Part shown: piece after piece, positions 42,169 to 51,690 of the stretch | How positions within the stretch are numbered: the stretch's first letter is position 1 | Layout of the letters: each line of letters opens with the position of its first letter | Position numbers and translations under genes: made by a program | The notes under the pieces: generated by a model | The model's database searches: none | Seen by the model: only the letters and a program-made list of their open reading frames with translations | What the model was told of the DNA's origin: nothing | Source of the DNA: Vibrio bathopelagicus | GTDB taxonomy: Bacteria > Pseudomonadota > Gammaproteobacteria > Enterobacterales > Vibrionaceae | DNA: 64,000 bases | NCBI RefSeq assembly: GCF_014879975.1 | Contig: NZ_CP062500.1 | Coordinates: forward strand, 2,046,001 to 2,110,000 | Reading direction: 5' to 3'

Positions 42169-42657
42169 TTATACCAGTCGTGCCATGTGATAAGCCGCCA
42201 CATATTCGCCATTTCTAAAGGCAAATCCAGCAGACTCCCCTTCAATCACAAAACCAAACTTCTTATATAGGCTGATCGCTCTTTCGTTATCGGTATATAC
42301 CGTAAGCTCCAGTCGTTTGATGTTAATCCAGTTATCACACAAGTCGATCGCGGTCGCGAGTAGCTGGCTACCAACACCTTTGCCTAATACATCATCTTTA
42401 ACACCCATACCGAATGAAGCAACATGACGCCTTCTCGGATTTACACACACTTCCATTCCTAAATTGCCGACAATCTCATCGTCGATTAACGCGACATATG
42501 AATACACGTTATCAGGGATATTAGAGATTCGTTTTTGCCAGCTTTCCAGAGATGGGTTTGGGAGTTGCAGCGTTCCGGTATAAGCATTAGTGCATTCGTA
42601 GACTTCTTTTATTCCCTTCGCATCTGACGGTTCAGACCGTCTCACTATAATACTCAT
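42169..42657 (-). CDS. GNAT-family N-acetyltransferase, YhhY-like
   Basis: 162 residues. Acetyl-CoA binding motif A reads VLGKGVGSQLLATAI, followed by NIKRLELTVYTDNERAISLYKKFGF, the usual GNAT C-terminal half. The ends (IVRRSEPSDAKGIKEVY, FRNGEYVAAYHMARLV) closely resemble E. coli YhhY, an amino acid acetyltransferase. Cytosolic, single gene, convergent with the island border. Natural substrate not determined here. Confidence 0.88.
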   Translation of the reverse strand: MSIIVRRSEPSDAKGIKEVYECTNAYTGTLQLPNPSLESWQKRISNIPDNVYSYVALIDDEIVGNLGMEVCVNPRRRHVASFGMGVKDDVLGKGVGSQLLATAIDLCDNWINIKRLELTVYTDNERAISLYKKFGFVIEGESAGFAFRNGEYVAAYHMARLV

Positions 42658-42922
42658 CGCAACTCCTACTATTATTCTTCGCTAAATGTGATACACATCC
42701 TCAATGTGCACCTAGACACACTATCAAATAGTAAATATTTAACAATAGGTTAGATGAAATTGTTTTGGGTGTTGATATAAAGCGAAGGTGTAGATGTTCT
42801 AAAGAGGATATTACTTGAGGAATAAGACGAGTTGATCTGGAAATAATTCGATATGGGCACCTTGGTCATACCCATATCATCAAAGTTATAAAGTTGGTTT
42901 ACTTAGGTCCATGACGTTTCGG

Positions 42923-43102
42923 CTAATCACGCTCACATTGAACTTGGAGCACTTTAAGATCGGTGGCATTTAGTTTCTCAGCTAGCGCTGCACCTTCTTC
43001 ATTACATTGCTCAAGAGTCGTAAATTGAGTATTAATTTCCATTTCAGCCGTGCTGTCAGCGCCACCAATCATTAAACTAAGAAGTAGTGTAAGTTCGTAC
43101 AT
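42923..43102 (-). CDS. Small exported-like protein (59 aa)
   Basis: The ATG at 43102 has AAAGAGGATTAATTA before it, a good ribosome site. MYELTLLLSLMIGGADSTAE looks like a short signal or membrane helix, and the rest has two Cys (TLEQCNEEGAA, LQVQCERD) that could form a disulfide outside the cytoplasm. Family unknown. It is followed at a distance by the GNAT gene and preceded by the terminator of the cyd operon. Confidence 0.6.
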   Translation of the reverse strand: MYELTLLLSLMIGGADSTAEMEINTQFTTLEQCNEEGAALAEKLNATDLKVLQVQCERD

Positions 43103-43275
43103 TAATTAATCCTCTTTCGAGTTTTCAAAGCATCCATTCGAATTAGATAAAGTGACCAGATTAAGTCCTAGTTCACTTTTTTCGTTTGAGACAATTCTAG
43201 TCATTCACTCAAATCGAGTCTTACCATTTTGTGCCACTAACTAATAAAGCGGCATAGCCATGATTTAAAGGTGTA

Positions 43276-43309
43276 AAAAAGACCAGAGCATCATGCTTCT
43301 GGTCTTTTT
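43276..43309. terminator. Terminator after the cyd operon
   Basis: AAAAAGACCAGA and TCTGGTCTTTTT form a perfect 12-bp stem with a 10-nt loop; effective on both strands. It ends the minus-strand cydA-cydB-cydX transcript. Confidence 0.92.
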
Positions 43310-43325
43310 ATGAATAAACCGTCAA

Positions 43326-43427
43326 TCAGAACTCAGTTTCTGAGTCACTTTTCTCTAAGCTAATGGCATTCAAAACTGCAAATGCAGAGGCTAGGAATAA
43401 GCCTAATATCCAAACAAAATACCACAT
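43326..43427 (-). CDS. cydX: Cytochrome bd oxidase small subunit CydX
   Basis: 33 residues: MWYFVWILGLFLASAFAVLN then AISLEKSDSE. This is the CydX pattern (single membrane helix, conserved start W-Y-F-x-W, E after the helix), needed for stability of the bd oxidase heme site. AAGGAG precedes the ATG and only 10 bp separate it from cydB. Too short for most gene finders. Confidence 0.93.
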   Translation of the reverse strand: MWYFVWILGLFLASAFAVLNAISLEKSDSETEF

Positions 43428-43437
43428 GAGAAACTCC

Positions 43438-44574
43438 TTAATACAGTGAATGGCCGTTGCGTTCGACATACTCGTTATCGAGTCGTCCAAACATGGTGCG
43501 GTAACTAAAAGCGGTGTAACACAAGATGATTGGCACCATCACAAATGCTACGCCTGTCATGATGTTCAAAGTCAATTCGCTCGATGTTGAATCCCACAAC
43601 GTTAAGCTGTGACTTGGGTTAACACTAGATGGAATAATGAATGGGAACATCGCGAAACCAGCCGTTAAAACAATGCAGGCATTAGTAAGGCTTGAACTAA
43701 TAAAAACAAACGCATCCCATTTCAACCTAACGCTGATCAAAGCTAATAGCGGGATAAGCACACTACCAATTGGTGCAAACCACATCCAAAGGTAAGTGTC
43801 GAAGTTGGTAAACCAAGCTCCTGTTTCTGCTATCGCTTGTTTGTTTAACGGGTTTGAAACAGCGCTATTGTTCAACTCACTAACAATCAGATAGCCATCA
43901 ATTTGGCTTATCGCTAAACCACCAATTACCATCAGGCTAGCCACAAGTATCGCACTCACCTGCGCAACCAATCTTGCCTTGTTGTATAGCGCATCTGTCG
44001 TTTTCATCATCAGCCAAGCACTGCCTTGCAACAACGCCATTAGTAACCCAACGAAACCACACAACAGAGCGAACGGATTAATCAAATCATCAAACGACCC
44101 GTGGTATTCAACCATCAGTAAACTATTGAGCGAGAATGGAAGCCCTTGCATTAAATTGCCAAATGCGACACCAAATAAAATCGACGGAAAGAAGCCTGAA
44201 AACGAAATCGCCAAATCACACACTTTTCGCCATTGGTCGTTATCTATCTTGGCTCGATACTCAAGCGCAAGAGGACGCAGCCACAATGAGATAAGAACCA
44301 AGTACATCGCCACATATAAGCTTGAAAAGGATGTCGCATACACCAGCGGCCAAGCCGCAAACAAAGCGCCACCTGCTGTAATTAACCACACTTGATTGCC
44401 GTCCCAATGGGGCGCAATGGAGTTAATCATCACTCGTCTTTCAGAGTTGGTTTTACCGATAAACGGTAACAACGCTCCTACTCCCATATCGAAGCCATCG
44501 GTGATCATAAATCCAATCAGCAACACACCGATTAGCACCCACCAAATTAAACGTAATGTGTCATATTCGAACAT
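43438..44574 (-). CDS. cydB: Cytochrome bd ubiquinol oxidase subunit II
   Basis: 378 residues, normal CydB length, with about nine membrane helices. It begins MFEYDTLRLIWWVLIGVLLIGFMITDGFDMGVG, whose DGFDMG segment is a CydB signature, and includes SIAPHWDGNQVWLITAGGALFAAWP. With CydA it forms the bd-type quinol oxidase, a high-affinity terminal oxidase in the inner membrane. It is 12 bp downstream of cydA and followed by cydX. No ybgE or tol genes follow, unlike the main cyd locus of vibrios, so this is probably a second copy. Confidence 0.95.
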   Translation of the reverse strand: MFEYDTLRLIWWVLIGVLLIGFMITDGFDMGVGALLPFIGKTNSERRVMINSIAPHWDGNQVWLITAGGALFAAWPLVYATSFSSLYVAMYLVLISLWLRPLALEYRAKIDNDQWRKVCDLAISFSGFFPSILFGVAFGNLMQGLPFSLNSLLMVEYHGSFDDLINPFALLCGFVGLLMALLQGSAWLMMKTTDALYNKARLVAQVSAILVASLMVIGGLAISQIDGYLIVSELNNSAVSNPLNKQAIAETGAWFTNFDTYLWMWFAPIGSVLIPLLALISVRLKWDAFVFISSSLTNACIVLTAGFAMFPFIIPSSVNPSHSLTLWDSTSSELTLNIMTGVAFVMVPIILCYTAFSYRTMFGRLDNEYVERNGHSLY

Positions 44575-44586
44575 GAGTCAGTCACC

Positions 44587-46170
44587 TTATTGTTGAACTT
44601 GTTGTGCCAATTTGGCTTCAAGTGATGTTGTTTGTTCATAGTGATAACGGCCCGTTTTCAAACTGCTTGGGCCTTTTTTAGCAACGGTAATCATCAAGTA
44701 GCTTTCAACAATGATGAAGACTGTATAGAGGCTAATAATTAGCGCGAGAGACGTAAGTAGGTTTTCAACGGTTTGCGAAGATGCCGCGACCGCAACAGGA
44801 AGAATTTCACCGACCGCCCATGGTTGACGACCATACTCAGCAACAAACCAACCCGCTTCGATTGCTACCCAAGGTAATGGGATTGACCAAAGCGCTGCCT
44901 TCAATAGCCAAGGCTTTTGAGTGATGTTTTTACGGTAGGTTTGTAAGAAAGCCGCGCCAAAGACAAACAACATAATGAAGCCACAACCCACCATGATTCG
45001 GAATGACCAGAACAGTGGCCACACAGTTGGGATTGAATCGTCGGCTGCTTGTTGGATTTGCTGTTCAGTTGCATCAGTCACGGTGTCTGTGTATCGCTTA
45101 AGCAATAAGCCATATCCGAGGTCGTGCTTGGTTTGATCAAAGGCTTGTTCCGTCTCATTTGAGGTGTCGCCCGCTAGCAAACGCTCTAGCAATTCATAAG
45201 CAATAATGCCGTTTCGAATACGCACTAGATGTTGCTCTCGCAAGTCATGAAGGCCAGTCACTTGCTCATCCAAAGATCGCGTTGCAATAATCCCCATCAC
45301 ATAAGGGATTTTCACAGCGAAATCAGTTTTACCTTCCTCTTGGTTTGGTAATCCGAACAAGGTAAAAGCCGCAGGAGCAGATTCTGTGTGCCATTCAGCT
45401 TCAATCGCTGCCAGCTTTACTTTTTGAACGTCACCCAGTTCATAACCAGATTCATCGCCCAATACAATAACCGAGACAATGGCTGCCATGCCGAAAGACG
45501 CGGCCACAGCGAAAGAACGCTTTGCAAAGGCTACATCTCGACCTTTCAGTAAGTAATAGGAACTCACACCTAGGATAAACATCGCACCACAGGTATAAGC
45601 AGAAGCTACCGTGTGTAGGAACTTAACCTGCGCCACTGGGTTAAGGACCACTTCGGCAAAGCTGGTCATTTCCATACGCATGGTTTGGTAATTGAACTCC
45701 GACCCAATCGGGTTTTGCATCCAACCATTAGCAACCAGAATCCATAATGCAGAGAAGCTAGAGCCCAACGCCACTAGCCAAGTCACAATAAGGTGTTGGC
45801 GTTTAGATAGCCTTTCCCAGCCAAAGAAAAATAACCCAACAAAGGTCGACTCAAGAAAGAACGCGACGAGGGCTTCAATCGCTAAAGGCGCGCCAAAGAT
45901 GTCGCCTACATAGTGAGAGTAATAAGACCAGTTTGTGCCGAACTGGAACTCCATGGTCAAGCCAGTCGTGACACCCAAGGCAAAGTTAATACCAAACAAT
46001 TTGCCCCAGAAGCGAGTCATGTCCTGATAAATTTGCTTTCCGGTGAGCACATAGATCGATTCCATGATTGCCAATAAGCAAGACATACCGATAGTTAATG
46101 GGACGAAGAGAAAGTGGAACATAGCGGTTAGCGCAAACTGTAAACGCGACAATTCAACTACATCAAACAT
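44587..46170 (-). CDS. cydA: Cytochrome bd ubiquinol oxidase subunit I
   Basis: 527 residues. The heme b595 ligand His19 is in [13 protein letters not shown], a heme b558 ligand in [15 protein letters not shown], and [12 protein letters not shown] is a family signature. The quinol-binding loop (about residues 255-390) is of the long type, as in E. coli. The enzyme oxidises ubiquinol and reduces oxygen at low tension. Two direct repeats likely bound by the MocR-type protein encoded just upstream lie 80-114 bp before the start codon. Operon cydA-cydB-cydX. Confidence 0.95.
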   Translation of the reverse strand: MFDVVELSRLQFALTAMFHFLFVPLTIGMSCLLAIMESIYVLTGKQIYQDMTRFWGKLFGINFALGVTTGLTMEFQFGTNWSYYSHYVGDIFGAPLAIEALVAFFLESTFVGLFFFGWERLSKRQHLIVTWLVALGSSFSALWILVANGWMQNPIGSEFNYQTMRMEMTSFAEVVLNPVAQVKFLHTVASAYTCGAMFILGVSSYYLLKGRDVAFAKRSFAVAASFGMAAIVSVIVLGDESGYELGDVQKVKLAAIEAEWHTESAPAAFTLFGLPNQEEGKTDFAVKIPYVMGIIATRSLDEQVTGLHDLREQHLVRIRNGIIAYELLERLLAGDTSNETEQAFDQTKHDLGYGLLLKRYTDTVTDATEQQIQQAADDSIPTVWPLFWSFRIMVGCGFIMLFVFGAAFLQTYRKNITQKPWLLKAALWSIPLPWVAIEAGWFVAEYGRQPWAVGEILPVAVAASSQTVENLLTSLALIISLYTVFIIVESYLMITVAKKGPSSLKTGRYHYEQTTSLEAKLAQQVQQ

Positions 46171-46249
46171 TTAAGCTCCAAACATCATAATGATGGCTTT
46201 CATATTAAGAATTGGAGCATATTTCAGCATAGTTACCACGAACCAAACT

Positions 46250-46284
46250 AGAACAGATTGATTAGTAAAAAACAGAACAGATTG
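46250..46284 (-). promoter_or_regulatory. Direct repeats CAATCTGTTCT upstream of cydA
   Basis: On the minus strand CAATCTGTTCT occurs twice, 24 bp apart (plus-strand 46274-46284 and 46250-46260). The downstream copy lies next to a possible -35 (TTTGGT). MocR/PdxR-type activators bind such paired direct repeats with the second one near -35, and a MocR-type gene is directly upstream. Confidence 0.6.
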
Positions 46285-46344
46285 TGTATCCAGTCAATAA
46301 ATGACTAGCGTTGAGGTGAAAAAGACGGTAACTCAGCCAACGGA

Positions 46345-47763
46345 TTAAGCTTGCAGTTCCATGGTTCTGATTAGGTTGCCTAGCGTTTGAATTGCTTCTG
46401 CGATTTTGTCGTCGCAAGCATACGACCAATTAAGTCGAATATGATGGGAGAACTTCTTGTCACTGCTGAATATGATCCCTGGCGCGACAGATATGTTGTG
46501 TTCAAGAGCTTGCTCATAAAGTGTCTCAACACAAACAGAGTGAGGCAATTCTATCCAAAGGAAATAGCCACCTTGGCTTTTATGAATCAAAGTACTTTCA
46601 GGTAAACTGGACTCTAGAAGTGCTATATGTGCCTTCTTCCTTTCATTCAGAAGTTTGCGAAGCTTTTTAAGGTGGTTATCATAGCTATAAAACGTCAGGT
46701 AGTGAGACAAGCCAAGTTGAATAGGAATACTGCTGGAGAGTGTCGATAAGTGCTGTAATCGTTGAATCTTTAGCGCTTGTTTGCGTGCCACTACCCAACC
46801 AATTCGAAAGCCCGGCGACAGTGATTTGGAAAACGAACCACAAAGCATGATCTGTTCATCAGAGTCATAGGCTTTGGCAGGCAAAGATGTTTGATTACCA
46901 ACGTGAAGCTCTCGGTATACATCGTCTTCGATCATCGGGATCTTGTGTTGATTCACCAACTCAGCCAATCTTTGCTTGTTGCCGTCACTCATCGAATAGC
47001 CAACCGGGTTCTGAGATTCCGTCATGAACCAACATGCTTTGATGTCCATTGATGCGAACACCGACTCCAACACATCTAAATCTATACCCGTTTCAGGGTC
47101 TGTTGGTATCTCAACTGCCGTCAGGTTAAGCCTTTCAATGGTCTGCAACGCGCCATAGAACGCAGGATACTCGATAGCGACCAAGTCACCTGGATCTGTG
47201 CAAGATTGTAGGCAGAGATTAAGCGCTTCCATCGCTCCAGAAGTAATCACAATATCGTCAGGCAGTACATTTAATCCATGCATTTGGTAACGCTGGGCGA
47301 TTTGCCTACGGAGTGTTTCACTGCCTGGAGGTAAATTGGTGAGCATGCTGTTATCGGGCATTTGGCGACTGGCATTGGCTAAACTGCGCGACAATGCTTG
47401 ATGCGGAAACAAGGCAGGGTCTGGAAATGCCGAGCTAAGTGGAATGATGCTAGGGTCTTTGGCTCGTTGAAGCACATCGTAAAGCAGATCACTGATCTTC
47501 ACGGGATACGGTTTGATGGCTTTGTGTTGCACGTTTTCTGAAGTGAATATGTTCCTGCGAGGTAACACGAAATAGCCGGATTTGGGCTTTGAGCGCACAT
47601 AGCCTTGGTCTTCAAGCTGTTGATATGCCTGTAACACCGTTTCGATACTGAGTTTGTAACGCTTACACGCATCTCTAATTGATGGGATCTTCTCACCACT
47701 CAACCAGATGTTTTGTTCTATCTGATTCTTGATTGTATTGGCGAGTATCTGTGATTTTTTCAT
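46345..47763 (-). CDS. MocR-type regulator (GntR helix-turn-helix fused to PLP aminotransferase fold)
   Basis: 472 residues from ATG 47763 (MKKSQILANTIKNQIEQ); the longer reading to 47862 adds unlike residues. The GntR winged helix spans residues 1-70 (GEKIPSIRDACKRYKLSIETVLQAYQQLEDQGYV). The remainder is a fold-type I aminotransferase domain (YPAFYGALQTIERLN, ESQNPVGYSM, IEDDVYREL) with the PLP-binding Lys in LCGSFSKSLSPGFRIGW. Such proteins are regulators that sense PLP-linked amines. Direct repeats behind this gene, before cydA, suggest cydABX as target (inference). Confidence 0.9.
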   Translation of the reverse strand: MKKSQILANTIKNQIEQNIWLSGEKIPSIRDACKRYKLSIETVLQAYQQLEDQGYVRSKPKSGYFVLPRRNIFTSENVQHKAIKPYPVKISDLLYDVLQRAKDPSIIPLSSAFPDPALFPHQALSRSLANASRQMPDNSMLTNLPPGSETLRRQIAQRYQMHGLNVLPDDIVITSGAMEALNLCLQSCTDPGDLVAIEYPAFYGALQTIERLNLTAVEIPTDPETGIDLDVLESVFASMDIKACWFMTESQNPVGYSMSDGNKQRLAELVNQHKIPMIEDDVYRELHVGNQTSLPAKAYDSDEQIMLCGSFSKSLSPGFRIGWVVARKQALKIQRLQHLSTLSSSIPIQLGLSHYLTFYSYDNHLKKLRKLLNERKKAHIALLESSLPESTLIHKSQGGYFLWIELPHSVCVETLYEQALEHNISVAPGIIFSSDKKFSHHIRLNWSYACDDKIAEAIQTLGNLIRTMELQA

Positions 47764-47901
47764 CAAAAAGTCTTTTCTATCTAATGTGCAAAAGATTACT
47801 AAACCGTGGCTATTCGAAGTACTCGGACATTCAGGTATAACAAAGCCCCACCCTAAACCCAATTACCCTCACGGTCGACTTGTTTATCTCTCCCACAAGA
47901 A

Positions 47902-47936
47902 AAGGCACCACACTCATCAATCGAGTGTGGTGCCTT
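47902..47936 (-). terminator. Terminator of the AA10 oxygenase gene
   Basis: AAGGCACCACACTC and GAGTGTGGTGCCTT form a perfect 14-bp stem with a 7-nt loop and T residues beyond on the minus strand. Between it and the gene's stop lie tandem TTAGCTAG units. Confidence 0.92.
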
Positions 47937-47988
47937 AGTTACTTTGTTAGTTAGTAACTTACTTTAGGTTAACTAGCTAACTAGCTAA

Positions 47989-49485
47989 CTAGTTAGCTGG
48001 ACGCCAAACGCCCCACTTGTCGTTTTCGTAAGTCGCTTTAGGGTTTTCACCACCCTGAATCCACCATTGTGCTTTCCATGACTGGTTAGAGTAAGTCACG
48101 ATTTCACCGCCAAGGTAAGTTGCTGATGAATCCCACGAGCCTGGGTCTGGAGTCGGATCAGGATCCGGCGTTGGATCTGGGTCTGGTGTTACGCCACCGT
48201 CATCAGCAATCACTTCGAAAGTGAAGGTTTCAACACTTTCGCTCTCAATTGAACTAGCAATGAACGACAGAGTCTCGTTCGCTGTAATCGCAGTGGTATC
48301 AACCACAATTGAAGCTGTGCCATTGTTTTGAATACTAACTGCAGAACCTTGAGTCTGTGTTAGGTTTGCTGCTTCGCTTGTTGCAATCACAACCTTGTCG
48401 CCAGCATTAACGACGTTGTCACTCTTCACGAGTTCGTAGATGTCGCCTTTTAATGGCTCAACACCACCTTCTCCACCATCAATCAGCGTTAGCTGACCAG
48501 AAGCACGGCTATCTTTTGAGTTAAAGAAGTTACGTGAAGGGTCGTTTTGGAAGTACATGTAGTGTTGCATTTCAGCGTGCCAGTCACCAATGAAGATCGC
48601 GCCATCTTTAAACTCTTCATGCCAGCCGTTGATTTCTGAAGCCAGTAAGCGAGCCCAATCGTTAACGTTTGTTCCATCAATAACAATGTCAAAGCTACGC
48701 GCTACTTCACCGTATTTGTTGATGATGTCGTACTTAACTGTATCACCAATTTCTGGCGTACCAAACTGATCAGAAACAAACAGATCGCCACGAACTAGAT
48801 CCGGTTGTGGTGTAGGATCTGGCGGAGGTGTTGTACCGCCCGCGATGGTGATGTCTGAACAGTTGTAGAAGCCTTCGCCAGCTGCATCGTCACGTTGCCA
48901 ACGTACATATAGGATTGCATCGCCAGAGCGGTCTGAAGGAATCGTCACGTTAATACGGTATTTACCGCCGCTAACAGGAACATTGCCCACTTCTTGGATC
49001 AAATCTAAGTCTCCCCACGCTAGGCCTTTGCTCAGATCTGCGTTTGGTTTGGTTAGGTAGAACTCCCAAAATGAAGGATTGTGTGGCGCAGTCGCGTTGA
49101 ATACATATTCAAATGTACCTGTGCTTAGCTCGGTGCGAGTCCAACCGGTATGAGGCGCACCCATACCGCGCTTTTGCGAATCATTGGCATAACACAACGT
49201 GCCATCAGGAATCGCCGCTTTAACAGCATTGATGTTGTTGAAATCTTGGATATTTTTCGCGTACTCGTTACGTTGAACGAACGGGTATGAACCAGAAATA
49301 TCTTTTGCTTGAGCACATGCGGCGTTAGGTGGCGTACCCGACCAAATCCCACCTTGCTCGTAACACGTGTTCTGACGTGCACTTGGAAATTCAGACCAGC
49401 CATGAGCATTTGCCACTGACGGCACACTCGATAGCATAGCCATACCTACTGCTATTTTTAGAATGTTGTTATTTATTGTTGTCAC
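47989..49485 (-). CDS. AA10 lytic polysaccharide monooxygenase with C-terminal chitin-binding domain
   Basis: 498 residues from a GTG at 49485, chosen for GAGAGTGGGAA before it; the longer reading lacks a signal start. The signal peptide ends VANA, so the mature protein starts His-Gly-Trp, giving the N-terminal His of the copper histidine brace. The AA10 domain continues to about residue 215 (GAPHTGWTRTELSTG, NPSFWEFYLTK, ILYVRWQRDDAAGEGFYNC). After Pro/Asp-rich linkers, the last 50 residues (WDSSATYLGGEIVTYSNQSW ... WGVWRP) form a ChtBD3/CBM5-12 domain. It should cleave crystalline chitin oxidatively outside the cell. Neighbour of gbpA. Confidence 0.92.
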   Translation of the reverse strand: MTTINNNILKIAVGMAMLSSVPSVANAHGWSEFPSARQNTCYEQGGIWSGTPPNAACAQAKDISGSYPFVQRNEYAKNIQDFNNINAVKAAIPDGTLCYANDSQKRGMGAPHTGWTRTELSTGTFEYVFNATAPHNPSFWEFYLTKPNADLSKGLAWGDLDLIQEVGNVPVSGGKYRINVTIPSDRSGDAILYVRWQRDDAAGEGFYNCSDITIAGGTTPPPDPTPQPDLVRGDLFVSDQFGTPEIGDTVKYDIINKYGEVARSFDIVIDGTNVNDWARLLASEINGWHEEFKDGAIFIGDWHAEMQHYMYFQNDPSRNFFNSKDSRASGQLTLIDGGEGGVEPLKGDIYELVKSDNVVNAGDKVVIATSEAANLTQTQGSAVSIQNNGTASIVVDTTAITANETLSFIASSIESESVETFTFEVIADDGGVTPDPDPTPDPDPTPDPGSWDSSATYLGGEIVTYSNQSWKAQWWIQGGENPKATYENDKWGVWRPAN

Positions 49486-49749
49486 TTTCCCACTCTCTTT
49501 TATTTTACCCTTCACACAACACCAACAGGTCACTTATCAACCAAAGTTGCAGTTCATGGGTTTATCGTTTTTGTTTAAAGAACAACGAAAATATATACGT
49601 CAATTTTATCAATGATAGTGAGTTTTATATTGATAGGAATCAGAGTCACACAACTCAAAGAAATGCGTTGTCGATAGATGATGTTGCTTCGAATTATTGG
49701 ATTTCAGTATTCTGTCTTGATTGGAGGCATAACATTCAAAGTGAATAAA

Positions 49750-49776
49750 AAAGCGGCTTAACAAGTAAGCCGCTTT
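49750..49776 (-). terminator. Intrinsic terminator of gbpA
   Basis: AAAGCGGCTTA and TAAGCCGCTTT form an 11-bp perfect stem with a 5-nt loop and a T-run on the minus strand, about 50 bp after the gbpA stop. Confidence 0.92.
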
Positions 49777-49824
49777 GGGTTTCCCTATTCAAAAGAGAAT
49801 CAAATCAGATAGGTAAGTGAGATG

Positions 49825-51270
49825 TTAGTCCAACTTTTTCCATTGCTGTTCAACCCAGTTTGGATCGGCAGCAACACCTGGCAAGTAAGCTTCGTTGTTG
49901 CATTCTGCCGCCCAAGGGCCGTAACATTGATAGACACCCTCACCTTCGAATAGGACGATGTCTCCATCCACATAGCTACCGAAACCTTCTGGGTAAACAT
50001 AATCATGTTCAGGCGGTGGTGTGCCAGCTTCAACCAAATGGAAGTTCAACGTCTGTTGCCCTACCAACTTGCCTTCGCTGTTTTTCACACTCACGACTAA
50101 CATGTGGTGGCCAGCTTCTGATTTGGATAAAGGCAGTGCTACCGATTCTGACGAATCATCTTCTACTTCACCACTCCAATGCGCTAGTGAATCACGCCCG
50201 TGGTTATAGACAGTAAGCTCAGCTTGAGCGTCACCTTCGGCAATCAATGTAAGATCCAGAACCGTCGCTTCATCCCCAATGATGTATTCAGGCTCTAGCC
50301 CTTCAACAGTAAGTGATGTATCTGGTTCTGGCACCTCAACATCGTAGCCTATTTCGACACGCTGGATATCGCTGTCTTTATTGACGTATATAGGGTTCAC
50401 GCCATAAATAGGAGCGAATCCGTTTTCACTCCATACACCAGACTTAATATTGTTGTTCTCTTCATTAACTTTGGTCGCTAATGCCTTTGACCAATTCTTT
50501 GGTTGGCCATCCTCGCTATTAGCTATCTCAACACGAGTACTTAGGGCTGGGTTTTCACCCGTCCCATCAAATACACGCGTATATACCGCGTCACCTTCTT
50601 TCAAATTCATCGTAGGGATTATCTGCCCTGCTTTTTCCCAACCCGGTAGTTGAGAGTCGTCGCCATCAAACACGACATCAATTGCGTTGTAGAAAGCCTT
50701 ATCTGTATCGCCGACATCCCATACAGCAAGAATTACGTGATAGCCTTCCCTCTTTGGTACATCACAGGTATGGGTAGCCGTGTCTTGTGTCATAGTTCCA
50801 TTACCATCAACTTCACAGAAAGGTGTAAGGTCAAACGAAGCACGTTCCAGTGGTGAGTTTTGGTCCCAACCTTCTTTCGTGATGTAATATTTAAAGCCAG
50901 CCGCGACGTGGTTAGCCTTAAATGTCCACTCAAACTCTTGAGAGCCCGCTTCGATTGAGCGTTTCTGCCAGCGCTCAGAAGTTTGCTCATCTAGGTTTCT
51001 AGCCATTGCTATTTCGGCACTGGCGATGTAACCATCAGCTGGTCCATGGTCAGGGAAGCCATCAAATCCTTCCACACTTTGTGGCTCATATTGTATGTTG
51101 CCACAGTCCATGTTCTTCGCCTGACCCTCTGAGTCTTCTAGGTGACATAAAGCAACACGGCTTATGATGTTGCCATCGTCATTCAATGACACAAAACCGT
51201 GTGCCATTGCACCACCACAGACCGTAGACAAAGCGATAGCTAAAGCCGTTTTCTCGATTTTTATTCTCAT
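49825..51270 (-). CDS. gbpA: N-acetylglucosamine-binding protein A (AA10 family)
   Basis: 481 residues from ATG 51270 (an ATG 6 bp upstream is possible). Signal peptide ends AMA, and the mature N-terminus His-Gly-Phe gives the copper-binding His. The first domain has GbpA hallmarks: NIQYEPQSVEGFDGFP, DEQTSERWQKR, KYYITKEGW and YHVILAVWDVGDT. Two middle beta domains follow, and the C-terminal 60 residues form a chitin-binding module (YQCYGPWAAECNNEAY, WKKLD end). V. cholerae GbpA (485 residues) binds GlcNAc on chitin and mucin and aids colonisation. Secreted by type II secretion in that species. Confidence 0.95.
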   Translation of the reverse strand: MRIKIEKTALAIALSTVCGGAMAHGFVSLNDDGNIISRVALCHLEDSEGQAKNMDCGNIQYEPQSVEGFDGFPDHGPADGYIASAEIAMARNLDEQTSERWQKRSIEAGSQEFEWTFKANHVAAGFKYYITKEGWDQNSPLERASFDLTPFCEVDGNGTMTQDTATHTCDVPKREGYHVILAVWDVGDTDKAFYNAIDVVFDGDDSQLPGWEKAGQIIPTMNLKEGDAVYTRVFDGTGENPALSTRVEIANSEDGQPKNWSKALATKVNEENNNIKSGVWSENGFAPIYGVNPIYVNKDSDIQRVEIGYDVEVPEPDTSLTVEGLEPEYIIGDEATVLDLTLIAEGDAQAELTVYNHGRDSLAHWSGEVEDDSSESVALPLSKSEAGHHMLVVSVKNSEGKLVGQQTLNFHLVEAGTPPPEHDYVYPEGFGSYVDGDIVLFEGEGVYQCYGPWAAECNNEAYLPGVAADPNWVEQQWKKLD

Positions 51271-51690
51271 AACCATTCCAAATTAAAGACTTTATTTTCC
51301 AAGCCGCAGGCTAATTGTATTGTCCTGTCAGCCTATTTGACTTTCTTGCATGAACTGACAACCACACTTCATTAGTCGTTACTTGGCTCGAACATTAATA
51401 AAGTGGGTGCATATCGTTCAACTTGAGCATGGGTGATGAAGATTGGATTATTTAGTCAATAAACCTAATTGATACTCAACAAAGATGATATGAGGTGGAA
51501 GGTGGCTTATATATCTGAAAAACATGAGGTTTACCCAGAAAAGAAATGAAGTAGTTACTGGTTGTTAAAAGGATTTTAGGCTTGTTTAATAGATGGGTTT
51601 TAACGAATAGAGAGTTTTTGAAAAGGAGCTTCTCGTCAAAATAACGATTTTAACGAGAACAATACAGGAAGAAATAAGTGGTATCAGGCT
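51271..51690. other. 420-bp region upstream of gbpA
   Basis: Holds the gbpA promoter but no credible ORF. In V. cholerae a c-di-GMP-I riboswitch precedes gbpA; I looked on the minus strand for its core blocks (GGCAAACC, CGCAAAGC) and did not find them. Confidence 0.45.

Noticed and set aside
47944..47996. TTAGCTAG tandem units after the AA10 gene as a phase-variable tract
   Set aside because: The units lie after the stop codon and before the terminator, so length change would not affect reading frame or promoter spacing.
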